Shown here: piece by piece, positions 6,549 to 14,292 of the stretch
How positions within the stretch are numbered: position 1 is the first letter of the stretch
Layout: every line of letters starts with the position of its first letter
Origin: an uncultured Lachnospiraceae bacterium
GTDB taxonomy: Bacteria > Bacillota > Clostridia > Lachnospirales > Lachnospiraceae
Direction of reading: 5' to 3'
DNA length: 22,604 nt
Assembly (NCBI GenBank): GCA_902797705.1
Contig: CADBTX010000139.1
Location: forward strand, 1-22,604
Notes under the pieces: model-generated
The model's input: the letters and a program-made list of their open reading frames with translations, nothing else
Database searches by the model: none
What the model was told of the DNA's origin: nothing
Position numbers and translations under genes: made by a program

Positions 6549-7231
6549 TCCGTCAACCCCCTAAATGTGTCCTCACTCATGAAATAGAGATCCTGTTCAT
6601 CATTCCAAACCGCCACAAATACCTCCGCGGAAGCAGCATCGTCCAGGTTTACATAAATATTAGGCTGCATGTCCTTATCCCTTTCCTTTTTCTGCTTCTC
6701 GGCAAAGGCGTTGTAATACCAGGAATACCAGAAGGCCGACGCCTGCTGGACCTTCTCGGTGTTAAGGGCAAAGGAATACCGGAGCATGTCATTTGCCTCC
6801 CCAATGTCACGGAAATCGTTTTTCTTATCCCCCAGCAGTTCTTCGGTCTCATCTCCTGCAGGCAGGCTCTCATCCACCAGCACCTGATCCGCATACAGAC
6901 CGAACCACCGGGTATAGTCATTATCTATGAGGTAGTGTTTGTCAAAGGGATTCCCCTCTTCCTCATCCCTGCCGTACGTGCCGTATTCGTCATAGGTCTT
7001 TATCTCCCTCGCCACCTTTACGGTCTTTCCCCTGACGATATTCCGTAAAAGAAGATCCGGATATTCCTTTGTTTCCGGGTAGGTATCGGCGTACATGGTC
7101 TGGGTGCTGCTTTTAGTCAGATCCACGTCCTTAGAAAGAGCATTGCCGAGAACGGCAAAATTTCCCAGGGAAAATACAAACGTCAGCAGCAGGATCACAT
7201 ATATTAATCTGGCATTTTTTTCAGGCTTCAC
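6545..7231 (-). CDS. membrane-anchored extracytoplasmic protein, unknown function
   Basis: 228 residues with no family I can name. A short basic N-terminus is followed by one hydrophobic segment (RLIYVILLLTFVFSLGNF), so the remainder should lie outside the membrane. That part is rich in acidic and aromatic residues (YTRWFGLYADQVLVDE, FWYSWYYNAFAEKQKKERD) and ends in a compact strand-like stretch (EVFVAVWNDEQDLYFMSEDTF). The start GTG 7231 is chosen because AGAGGA lies exactly 7 nt upstream. An in-frame TTG at 7264 would need a 44-bp overlap with the flippase and has no binding site. The gene overlaps the flippase stop by 11 bp and the HD-GYP start by 4 bp, so the three are probably translationally coupled. 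A role in export or modification of the glycan is plausible but unproven. Confidence 0.7.
   Translation of the reverse strand: MKPEKNARLIYVILLLTFVFSLGNFAVLGNALSKDVDLTKSSTQTMYADTYPETKEYPDLLLRNIVRGKTVKVAREIKTYDEYGTYGRDEEEGNPFDKHYLIDNDYTRWFGLYADQVLVDESLPAGDETEELLGDKKNDFRDIGEANDMLRYSFALNTEKVQQASAFWYSWYYNAFAEKQKKERDKDMQPNIYVNLDDAASAEVFVAVWNDEQDLYFMSEDTFRGLTE
6647..6656 (+). repeat. GTTTACATAA word, copy 1
   Basis: Exact copy, preceded by G. It lies in the unknown membrane protein gene, where the coding strand reads TAT GTA AAC (YVN). Confidence 0.7.
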
Positions 7232-8696
7232 TCTTATTTCCTCTGAAAAAACCTTTGATGTCAAAATCCCGTATCATTTCCAGGATCTTCTTAAGGCTGT
7301 CCCTCTCTATCAGCATGAATACCAGGATCAAAACAGCTCCAAGGATATAGCTTATGACATTCTTCCCGGAAAGGGAGGAAAAAGCCGCGTATCCGAAGAG
7401 CAGGACAGCATCTATGAAGGTACGTCCCCTGTCGTAACCCACAGGGTAGAATCTTTCCGAAAAGACGGAACCCACTAAAAAGTACATTATATACGATACT
7501 CCGGTGGTAAGGGCAGCCCCCGTTCCTCCCAGCACCGGCACCAGTAGGTAATTTCCGGCTATATTGACTATTATAGCCGCAAGGCTTGCAATATTGAGAT
7601 ATATATTCTTCTTTTTGAACCTGATGCCCTGCACCGTTATCTCAAACATCATGGCAAATATAGGCATAAGGGTCAGGAACGGGATTATCCTGTCGGCCCC
7701 TCTGTAATTCTTTCCGAGAAGAAGGACGATGACATTCCTGAATAATATCATCCCCGTTGCTCCAAGCATACAGAGAAAACGCACCATGTCAAATGCCTTT
7801 CTGAAAAAGGCCGGAGCCCCCTCATCCCCGCTCTCGTATTTTTCCATGGCCACCGGTGACCAGTAGGCCAGGAAGGTATTCTTGAAAGTAAGGAGCAGCA
7901 CGATTATCTTCATTGCCGCGCTGTATACTCCAAGCTCGTGGAAGTCCGCCAGAGTCTTAAGAGCGATCTTATCACAGGAGGACAGCAGCCACTCCATTAA
8001 GAGGATCAGTATAAATGGCAGCCCGTAGGTTATGAGATCCTTCTCCGGAATGCTCTTCTCCCTTGCCCCGGTCATATCCTCTCCTGAGGGTTCCTTCTTC
8101 CCTAAAACACTGTATCTCACAGCCAGGAAAAGTGTCGTGGAAAACCAGGACAGGGTCATGGCGTAGAGCACCACCCTGAAATCATTTCCGAAGAGTGCAA
8201 AGAAAACAAAGATCAGGACTATGTTTATCAGTTTCTGTGCAATATTAATATTGCTGTACAGCCGGCCATTCTGCTGCATCCTGACATCCAGAAAGAGGAA
8301 GCGTTCAAACACTGAAACAACGGTATAGGCCGCAACCATAATAGTTATGTCAACCGAGCTCCTGTCAAAGAGCCATCCGTTTATGGTGGTTGACATAAAA
8401 CAATAAAGGACTATAAGTCCGGTCACAAGGAAAAAAGGCGGGGTGAGACACTGACCCATGAGACGCCTTCTGTTCACTCCTGCCCTGTAATAATAGCGGA
8501 TATAGGACTGATCCAGCCCCAGCACCGCAAAGATGTATATGCAGGAAACAGCGGCTTCAAACATTCCGGTCCTTCCGTATTCTTCGGTTGACATAATTCT
8601 GGTGACCAGAGGAGTCTGAATAAAGCCCAGCAGAAGAACTATGAAATTTCCGTAAAAGTAGCTGAGGAAGCCTCCTTTTTTATGTAAACTGCTCAT
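7221..8696 (-). CDS. polysaccharide flippase, Wzx/MATE-like (second of two)
   Basis: 491 residues, mostly hydrophobic, with about 12-14 predicted membrane spans. The N-terminus GFLSYFYGNFIVLLLGFIQT followed by PLVTRIMSTEEYGRTGMFEA is the classic opening of the polysaccharide-transporter (Wzx/PST) family. Mid-sequence GLPFILILLMEWLLSSCDK and FHELGVYSAAMKI also match. The family moves undecaprenyl-linked repeat units from the cytoplasmic to the outer face. The ATG overlaps the upstream glycosyltransferase stop by 17 bp, with GGAG 4 nt before it. It is one of two flippases in the locus and pairs with the unknown membrane protein and HD-GYP genes downstream, suggesting it may serve a different substrate from the first. 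Substrate cannot be read from sequence. Confidence 0.9.
   Translation of the reverse strand: MSSLHKKGGFLSYFYGNFIVLLLGFIQTPLVTRIMSTEEYGRTGMFEAAVSCIYIFAVLGLDQSYIRYYYRAGVNRRRLMGQCLTPPFFLVTGLIVLYCFMSTTINGWLFDRSSVDITIMVAAYTVVSVFERFLFLDVRMQQNGRLYSNINIAQKLINIVLIFVFFALFGNDFRVVLYAMTLSWFSTTLFLAVRYSVLGKKEPSGEDMTGAREKSIPEKDLITYGLPFILILLMEWLLSSCDKIALKTLADFHELGVYSAAMKIIVLLLTFKNTFLAYWSPVAMEKYESGDEGAPAFFRKAFDMVRFLCMLGATGMILFRNVIVLLLGKNYRGADRIIPFLTLMPIFAMMFEITVQGIRFKKKNIYLNIASLAAIIVNIAGNYLLVPVLGGTGAALTTGVSYIMYFLVGSVFSERFYPVGYDRGRTFIDAVLLFGYAAFSSLSGKNVISYILGAVLILVFMLIERDSLKKILEMIRDFDIKGFFRGNKSEA
8680..8689 (-). repeat. GTTTACATAA word, copy 2
   Basis: Exact copy on the minus strand. It contains the TAA stop of the GT4 gene and codons 3-5 of the overlapping flippase. 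Confidence 0.7.
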
Positions 8697-9786
8697 ATAT
8701 CTCCAGATGTTTCCTCACATAGGAATCAGAAGTGTACAGATCATGGTATCTATTATAAAAATAATCCTGCTCCTCCTCCATGAATCTCTCGTCCTCTCTT
8801 AAACGCCGTGCATAAGAGCAGAGCACCCCGAGATCATCCATGGAATATAGATTTTCCTTTCTGCCCATAACCTCCGGAAGGCCCCCGGCGTCGGTTGACA
8901 TAACACAGCACCTTCTGGACATGGCTTCCACCGCCGCTTTTCCGAAGGATTCAAATACACTGGTCATGATGAAGAGATCTACTCCGTAGTAAAAGTCACT
9001 CATCTCTTCCTGACTCAGATCCTCTCTGTAGACCAGTCTTTCGGGACCAATTATATCCTCAATTTTCTTTTTTAGACTATCCGCGAATTCCCTGTCTCCT
9101 CTTTCGTACAAGGAAAGCACCAGACGGACTTCAAAATCCCCGATCTCATCATTAAGGGCTTTAACAATGACGGGAACCCGCTCCCAGGCCTTTTCCACAC
9201 AGACACGGCCCGCAAAGCCCACGGAAAGCCTTCCTCCCCTTTTTCTTTTCCCGGCATCATAATCTTCAAAGATACGGCTTATGGTGTTTGGTATGGTGAA
9301 TACCGGCCCAAAGGGAGTTTCATTACTCCACAGCGCCCGGTTCTTATCCGTGGTGGTTATTATACAGGAGGCGGTTTTCAGAACAGGATCCATAAAAAAA
9401 CGGGATCTCCTTCTGTAGCCGAAGAGCATCCCCCTGTCGGTATAGATATGCTTTATGTCCCTGAATCTCCCCTGAATAAAACCATAGGTGATGAGGGACT
9501 CCGACATCTCAATATGTATGAGCGCCGGTCTCTCCTCAGCGATAAATTTCCTGAAAGCCCCGATCCGCTTCAGAAGGTTTGGAAAACGTTTTTCGCCCAT
9601 GGGATAGGTAAGCACCCTGAAGGGATAATCCGAGGTCTTCCGGTTTAATAACTCCGGACAGATGACCAGGGGTTCAAAACCGTATTCAGTTTCTGCTTTA
9701 AGAGCCCCGGCTATCATCTCCGTGGAGAGCTGGGCCCCTCCCGGAAGATCCAGGGGATATTCCAGGAGATAAACGATCTTCTTCAT
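8680..9786 (-). CDS. glycosyltransferase family 4
   Basis: 368 residues in a GT-B layout. The N-terminal domain opens KIVYLLEYPLDLPGGAQLST, containing the glycine-rich acceptor-side loop. The C-terminal domain has SVGFAGRVCVEKAWERVP, then DFYYGVDLFIMTSVFESFGK and AAVEAMSRRCCVMSTDAGG, which form the E-x7-E-type nucleotide-sugar site of GT4 (retaining). It should act in the cytoplasm, extending the lipid-linked repeat unit. The start ATG 9786 overlaps the previous stop as ATGA; the in-frame TTG at 9795 is less likely. Its stop codon (TTT ACA TAA) lies inside one copy of the recurrent GTTTACATAA word. Donor sugar and linkage are not predictable. Confidence 0.88.
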   Translation of the reverse strand: MKKIVYLLEYPLDLPGGAQLSTEMIAGALKAETEYGFEPLVICPELLNRKTSDYPFRVLTYPMGEKRFPNLLKRIGAFRKFIAEERPALIHIEMSESLITYGFIQGRFRDIKHIYTDRGMLFGYRRRSRFFMDPVLKTASCIITTTDKNRALWSNETPFGPVFTIPNTISRIFEDYDAGKRKRGGRLSVGFAGRVCVEKAWERVPVIVKALNDEIGDFEVRLVLSLYERGDREFADSLKKKIEDIIGPERLVYREDLSQEEMSDFYYGVDLFIMTSVFESFGKAAVEAMSRRCCVMSTDAGGLPEVMGRKENLYSMDDLGVLCSYARRLREDERFMEEEQDYFYNRYHDLYTSDSYVRKHLEIYEQFT

Positions 9787-10943
9787 TTGAACCAATTCCC
9801 GTACAGGTACTCACACCTGGAAAGGGGGCCCCTTTCATACACCTTCATGTTCCCGGAAAGCATGCTGGCGGAAAGCTCTATCACCCTTTCTGCCGCAGTC
9901 TCCGGATTCCAGTATTTCTGCATATTGTCGAAGGCCGCCCGTCCGTATTCCCGGATAAGCTTCCTGTCCGTCAACAGCTTATTCATCTTTTCTTCCAGGC
10001 CGGCCAGGCTTCCGCTCTTAAACACAAAGCCGTTTACTCCGTCCTCTATGAGAAAGGGGGTGGCTCCGGCCGCATGGCTCGCTATGACGGCGCAGCCCGC
10101 GGAAAGGGCTTCATAGATCACAGAACCCCATCCCTCAAGGAAATTACTGGTCATAACGAATATGTCCGCCTTCTCCATTTCCCCCCTGGTCTCCTCGGGG
10201 GAGAGAAAGCCCGTATATTCCGTAATGTCGTCGAGCCCGAGGGAAGATGACAGCGATCTAAGGCGCTTCTCCTCTTCTCCACCTCCCACCATCACAAGGG
10301 AAAAGTCAAATCCTTCTTTTCTGCAACGGGCTGCGGCCTTAAGAAAAAGATCCGCCTTCTTCAGCTTCAGGAAACGTCCTGCCCAAAGTATCCTCACAGG
10401 ATGATTTCCGTCTTTAAGTTTACATAACTCATCCCATCCCTTCTTTTCTCTTTCCGGGAAATAGCCGAACTTATAGCATTTCCCTATGTAGGAGTGAAGG
10501 AACCTGTAGTCGGACGCACAATAGGCGCTGGCGGCCAGTATATGTATATTCTTATTTCTGTTCCTGAAATGATTGTGGTAGAACTTTTTTGCAAGTCTCG
10601 GGATAAGGACCTTTATCCTTCCTTCCTTCAGAGGCCGCTCGGAATACCTGAAGATAAGCCTGTTTTCATCAAGCCTTTTTTCAATATATCTTTCAGGTGC
10701 GGTGCCAAAGATCACGACATCGCTCTCCCCGGCGAGAGAAACCGCTTTCCTTTCGTTCTCCTCCGATACATAGGACTTTAGTACATAGGAAGGGGCAGGA
10801 CGTGACCAGCCCATCTTTGAACGGAATTCCTCCATGGGCTCGGTCTCCACAAAGGTAAAATCCTCCCCTATCCTCTCATAAAACGCATTGCAGAGTGCTT
10901 CCTGATGATGATTGAAATAATTAGAAAAAAAAGTGATCTTCAC
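9783..10943 (-). CDS. glycosyltransferase family 4
   Basis: 386 residues, GT-B type. The N-terminus KITFFSNYFNHHQEALCNAF is typical of one GT4 clade in capsule and exopolysaccharide loci. The nucleotide-sugar domain shows ILWAGRFLKLKKADLFLKAA, then FSLVMVGGGEEEKRL, YTGFLSPEETRGEMEKADIF and EGWGSVIYEALSAGCAVIAS, with the expected pair of acidic residues. The GTG start has AAGGA 8 nt upstream. It follows the GT2 gene with an 11-bp gap and overlaps the next GT4 by 4 bp, so the three transferases are probably one translational unit building successive linkages. Linkage and donor are unknown. Confidence 0.88.
   Translation of the reverse strand: MKITFFSNYFNHHQEALCNAFYERIGEDFTFVETEPMEEFRSKMGWSRPAPSYVLKSYVSEENERKAVSLAGESDVVIFGTAPERYIEKRLDENRLIFRYSERPLKEGRIKVLIPRLAKKFYHNHFRNRNKNIHILAASAYCASDYRFLHSYIGKCYKFGYFPEREKKGWDELCKLKDGNHPVRILWAGRFLKLKKADLFLKAAARCRKEGFDFSLVMVGGGEEEKRLRSLSSSLGLDDITEYTGFLSPEETRGEMEKADIFVMTSNFLEGWGSVIYEALSAGCAVIASHAAGATPFLIEDGVNGFVFKSGSLAGLEEKMNKLLTDRKLIREYGRAAFDNMQKYWNPETAAERVIELSASMLSGNMKVYERGPLSRCEYLYGNWFK
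10418..10427 (+). repeat. GTTTACATAA word, copy 3
   Basis: Exact copy, preceded by A, within the GT4 gene. The coding strand reads TTA TGT AAA (LCK), a different codon phase from copy 1. Confidence 0.7.
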
Positions 10944-10954
10944 CGGTTTTTTCC

Positions 10955-11689
10955 TTACGCTAAAACAAACTTGATGAGTTCAAAGGCCACGCACTCAAAG
11001 ATATAGAACCTGCTGAAGCCGTTTTCCCTGTAGATCCTGTACCTTCTCTTTATCCTGGGGATTATCTCCCGTGCAGGGATCCGGTTACTGACCCCTCCCA
11101 TGGTAAAATCCGCCAGAACTTTATCCACCACTGCGATCTTGTACCCGGCCTTCTTTACCCTGAAATAAAGGTCCATATCATCGCTGATATCCCTGCAGCG
11201 GAAGCGTATCTTCTCATACACTTTTGAAGATACAAACTGGGTGGGATGGTTCCAGTCCCGGCTGGTGGTGTATTTTCTGAGCCGTGCCTTTTTTACAAAG
11301 GATCTGCCGTTCGTCATATGCATGCGGATATTAGCAAAGGCCAGGTCGCAGCCGGTCTTTTCAAAGGTGTCCTGCATGACCTCCACGGCTTCACTCTCAT
11401 AATAGTCGTCGCTGTTTATAATCCCTATGATGTCACCCCGGGCCTTATCTATCCCCTTATTCATGGCATCATAGATCCCCTCATCCTTTTCGGAAAAGAT
11501 CCTAAGCTCTGTTCCCTTTTCATTGAAGCTCTTCTTAAAGGATTCCGCGATCTCCAGAGTCCTGTCCGTGCTGAGTCCGTCGATGATTATATATTCATAA
11601 GGCATAAGAGTCTGCCCTAAAACAGACTCCATGGTTCTTCTTATGGTCTTTTCGGAATTAAAGCATACGGTGATTATGGTAGTTAACAT
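10955..11689 (-). CDS. glycosyltransferase family 2
   Basis: 244 residues, GT-A fold. The opening TTIITVCFNSEKTIRRTMES and YIIIDGLSTDRTLEIAE form the nucleotide-binding half. IIGIINSDDYYESEAVEV carries the metal-binding DD motif, and the region around RDWNHPTQFVSSKVYEKI with DISDDMDLYFRVKKAGY is the usual acceptor-side and catalytic part. This pattern matches WcaA/WcaE-like inverting transferases in Gram-positive and Gram-negative polysaccharide loci. The ATG at 11689 lies 14 bp after the sugar-transferase stop; the ribosome binding site is poor (AGGA about 12 nt away). It likely adds one of the first sugars after the initiating phosphosugar, but the order of action is inferred only from position. 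Confidence 0.88.
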   Translation of the reverse strand: MLTTIITVCFNSEKTIRRTMESVLGQTLMPYEYIIIDGLSTDRTLEIAESFKKSFNEKGTELRIFSEKDEGIYDAMNKGIDKARGDIIGIINSDDYYESEAVEVMQDTFEKTGCDLAFANIRMHMTNGRSFVKKARLRKYTTSRDWNHPTQFVSSKVYEKIRFRCRDISDDMDLYFRVKKAGYKIAVVDKVLADFTMGGVSNRIPAREIIPRIKRRYRIYRENGFSRFYIFECVAFELIKFVLA

Positions 11690-11703
11690 AACTCTGCCGA
11701 TCC

Positions 11704-13062
11704 TCAGAACCCTTCCGTGGAATCATTTGCATTAAAGAGCACCAGGAAGGTCTGGAAAAGGAGCTTGATATCCAGCATTATACTGAATCTCTCAATGTAC
11801 AGTAAATCCAGTATCAGCTTGTCTCTGGATGAGGTATTATATTTCCCCATCACCTGGGCAAGGCCCGTAAGTCCAGCTTTCATTCTCAGGCGGTAACGAA
11901 ATTCGGGCATTTCATTCTCGTACTCGTTTACGTTTTCCAGCATTTCAGGCCTCGGCCCCACCAGAGACATCTCCCCCTTTATGATGTTAATTAGCTGGGG
12001 AAGCTCGTCTATCCTGTATTTCCGGAGTATCTTCCCGGCAGGGGTGATGCGGTCGTCCTCCTTGCTCACTGATACATTTCCTGAATCCACCTTCATGGTC
12101 CGGAATTTGATTATCTGAAAAACCCTGCCCCGTATGGTGGCTCTTTTCTGTCTGAAGAAGACCGGACCTCCGTCACCGGCCTTTATCATCACCGCCGCCA
12201 CTAAAAAGAGTGGTGAGGTAAGGATAAGGAGCAAAGCGGATATCCCTATATCCGAGAGCCGCTTTATGACCCTCTGCTCAAAGGTCATCTTTCCCGAATA
12301 GTGGAAAAGGAAGGGCATATCTCCCATCATCCTCTCTTCGGCGGTCATTTCAACGATATCCGAGATATCGGGGTTCAGGGACATGTGAACATTATGCTTA
12401 TAACAATAGTTAACAAGCTCTGCCCTGTCCCCCTGGGGTATATCATAAAAGAACACCATTCCGGCATCCCTTATCTTCTCCTTTACATGCTCATCATCGT
12501 ATTTCAGGGCTTCCGCAGAGGAAAAGCGGTGCCTGAAGCTCTCCACCATGCTCTTTACCCGCTCTCCGTCCTCCGTGGTGCCTGCGATGACCAGGGCCTT
12601 TACCGGAGGCTCCACCCAGTTATGGAAATGGGAGGCCGCCACAGTCATAAGCCACACAAACAGGGCATTTAGGAGCAGGGAAAGGATAAAATACCCGATG
12701 GATCGGAATCTGAACTTAAGGCCGTTGGCCTCATTCACGTTCATTATCAGAAAAACCGCATAGGTAAAAAAGGATGAAAAGAAAAGGGACAGCTCCATCC
12801 CCTGAAGTATAAGCCGTCTGTGTCTCCGTCCCGCATCAAGCCCCCCGTAGATACCGGTAAAAAACAGAAGAGACATGAAAAACATAAGGGTCATGATAAC
12901 AGACGTTCTCGAAAGAACCCTGACCTGACGGTTCTCTATCCCGAGAAGAGAAAACAATATAAAAAAGCATCCGAGATACAGAATGATCTTGATAAAAAAC
13001 TCTATGCTGTTGCTGAATTTCCTGCAAATACCCATCATGTCAAAAATATCCCGATCCCTCAC
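11704..13062 (-). CDS. polyprenyl-phosphate sugar transferase (initiating glycosylphosphotransferase)
   Basis: 452 residues. Four hydrophobic segments within the first 145 residues are followed by a nucleotide-binding-like region (about 150-245) and a C-terminal bacterial sugar transferase domain (from about 262). The diagnostic motifs are all present: VIKRLSDIGISALLLILTSP, FFRQKRATIRGRVFQIIKFR with TM following, KYRIDELPQLINIIKGEMSL, VGPRPEM, and MKAGLTGLAQVMGKYN. This family moves a sugar-1-phosphate onto undecaprenyl phosphate, starting the repeat unit at the inner membrane face. The size and topology resemble WbaP/WcaJ-type enzymes rather than the short catalytic-core type. The start GTG 13062 is used; ATG 13038 and 13035 are alternatives. 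It lies 6 bp after the preceding GT4. Confidence 0.92.
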   Translation of the reverse strand: MRDRDIFDMMGICRKFSNSIEFFIKIILYLGCFFILFSLLGIENRQVRVLSRTSVIMTLMFFMSLLFFTGIYGGLDAGRRHRRLILQGMELSLFFSSFFTYAVFLIMNVNEANGLKFRFRSIGYFILSLLLNALFVWLMTVAASHFHNWVEPPVKALVIAGTTEDGERVKSMVESFRHRFSSAEALKYDDEHVKEKIRDAGMVFFYDIPQGDRAELVNYCYKHNVHMSLNPDISDIVEMTAEERMMGDMPFLFHYSGKMTFEQRVIKRLSDIGISALLLILTSPLFLVAAVMIKAGDGGPVFFRQKRATIRGRVFQIIKFRTMKVDSGNVSVSKEDDRITPAGKILRKYRIDELPQLINIIKGEMSLVGPRPEMLENVNEYENEMPEFRYRLRMKAGLTGLAQVMGKYNTSSRDKLILDLLYIERFSIMLDIKLLFQTFLVLFNANDSTEGF

Positions 13063-13068
13063 CGGAGA

Positions 13069-14292
13069 TCATAAGCCGTAAACCTCTTCAATATACTGAC
13101 GGAATCTTTCCTCAGATCCGTAAAGCCCGGCTCTTTCGATACAGGCCTTTTCCAGCCTGTCTTTATCCCCGTTCAAAAGCTCCTTCACAGATTCGATAAC
13201 TCCCGTTACATCCCCTATTTCCCTAATCCTTCCCGTTTCCTCAGTGACAGATTCCGGGCTTCCTCCGGCCCTGTATGTAATAACAGGTGTTCCGCAAGCC
13301 ATGGCTTCCAGGTTTGTGGTAGGAAAGGTGTCCTCATAGGTTAGGTTTACATAAATATCCGAAGCAGAATACCACTCCGCCATTTCCTTCAGGGAATCCG
13401 TCTTTATCACAGGGATGATATTCGGATACTTTGAAACCCTGTCTGCCTGCTTTCTGCTGAGTCCGATCATGGCGATCCTGACTCCCTCTCCCAGCTCTTC
13501 CGACAGTTTCAGAAAGTCCTCCAAGCCCTTCCTCTCTCTCCAGGGATTTGCCACTCCGAGGAGCAGCGGCGCCTTTCCCACGCCGTATCTCTCCCTAATA
13601 TCCGAAGGCTGCTTCTTAAAACTCCCCGTATCTATTCCCGTCGGCACGCATTTCACGGGATACTCCTTCAAAAAGGACTCCCGGACCCTTGAACCCAGCC
13701 ACTCTGAAGGAGTCACAATGGTAAGATTCCTGACCCCGGTAAAATCCGACTTCTTTTCCCTGTAGTTCTCCCTTGAAGCGTCCATAAATAAGGACCTGGG
13801 ATACTGATCCTTTTCCGGGCAGTGGTGACATTCCTCTTTCCACCTCATGCATCCCCTGTATTCAAAGTGGACGCAGTGACCGGTGAAACTCCAGCAGTCG
13901 TGGAGAGTCCATATCACCCGGTGACTGTCAGCTTTTGAAAAATCATTTTTAAGAAAAGAAAAAAGCAGTTTGTAGTTTACATAATATCCATGGACATTAT
14001 GCATGTGTATGATATCCGGATCAAACTCCCTTATCTTATCTATGAGTCCCCTCGTGGCTACGGAAGAATAAAGGCCGTGCCTGTCGGTGATCCGGCTCAG
14101 AGCTCCGTGGAGATAGACCGACATATCACTTCCTATCCGGTATGAATCGTGTCCCTCCGGGGGATCCCATCTCCCGTAGGCGACAAGGGTTTCGGAGCCT
14201 TTGGCCTTTACGGCGGAGGAGAGACCCGTAACGATCCGTCCCACGCTGCCCTTACCCGCAACAGTATTGATAAAAAGTACCTTAGGGCTCAT
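13069..14292 (-). CDS. glycosyltransferase family 4, WcaC-like
   Basis: 407 residues, GT-B. The start KVLFINTVAGKGSVGRIVTG, the IIHMHNVHGYYVNYKLLF stretch and the cysteine-rich LHDCWSFTGHCVHFEYRGC with HHCPEKDQYP are the pattern of a well-known GT4 subgroup seen in colanic-acid-like and exopolysaccharide loci. The nucleotide-sugar half has LLGVANPWRERKGLEDFLKL, ADIYVNLTYEDTFPTTNLEA and MACGTPVITYRAGG, with the expected acidic residue pair. The ATG overlaps the upstream stop (ATGA) and has AAGGA 6 nt before it. The clustered cysteines may bind a metal or be structural. The gene carries two copies of the recurrent 10-base word (13345 and 13975). Donor and acceptor unknown. Confidence 0.88.
   Translation of the reverse strand: MSPKVLFINTVAGKGSVGRIVTGLSSAVKAKGSETLVAYGRWDPPEGHDSYRIGSDMSVYLHGALSRITDRHGLYSSVATRGLIDKIREFDPDIIHMHNVHGYYVNYKLLFSFLKNDFSKADSHRVIWTLHDCWSFTGHCVHFEYRGCMRWKEECHHCPEKDQYPRSLFMDASRENYREKKSDFTGVRNLTIVTPSEWLGSRVRESFLKEYPVKCVPTGIDTGSFKKQPSDIRERYGVGKAPLLLGVANPWRERKGLEDFLKLSEELGEGVRIAMIGLSRKQADRVSKYPNIIPVIKTDSLKEMAEWYSASDIYVNLTYEDTFPTTNLEAMACGTPVITYRAGGSPESVTEETGRIREIGDVTGVIESVKELLNGDKDRLEKACIERAGLYGSEERFRQYIEEVYGL
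13345..13354 (+). repeat. GTTTACATAA word, copy 4
   Basis: Exact copy, preceded by G, in the WcaC-like GT4 gene. Coding strand TAT GTA AAC (YVN). Confidence 0.7.
13975..13984 (+). repeat. GTTTACATAA word, copy 5
   Basis: Exact copy, preceded by A, 630 bp from copy 4 in the same gene. Coding strand TAT GTA AAC (YVN). Confidence 0.7.

Noticed and set aside
7232..7264. Upstream TTG start for the unknown membrane protein
   Set aside because: GTG 7231 has AGAGGA 7 nt away, and the TTG would force a 44-bp overlap with the flippase without a binding site.
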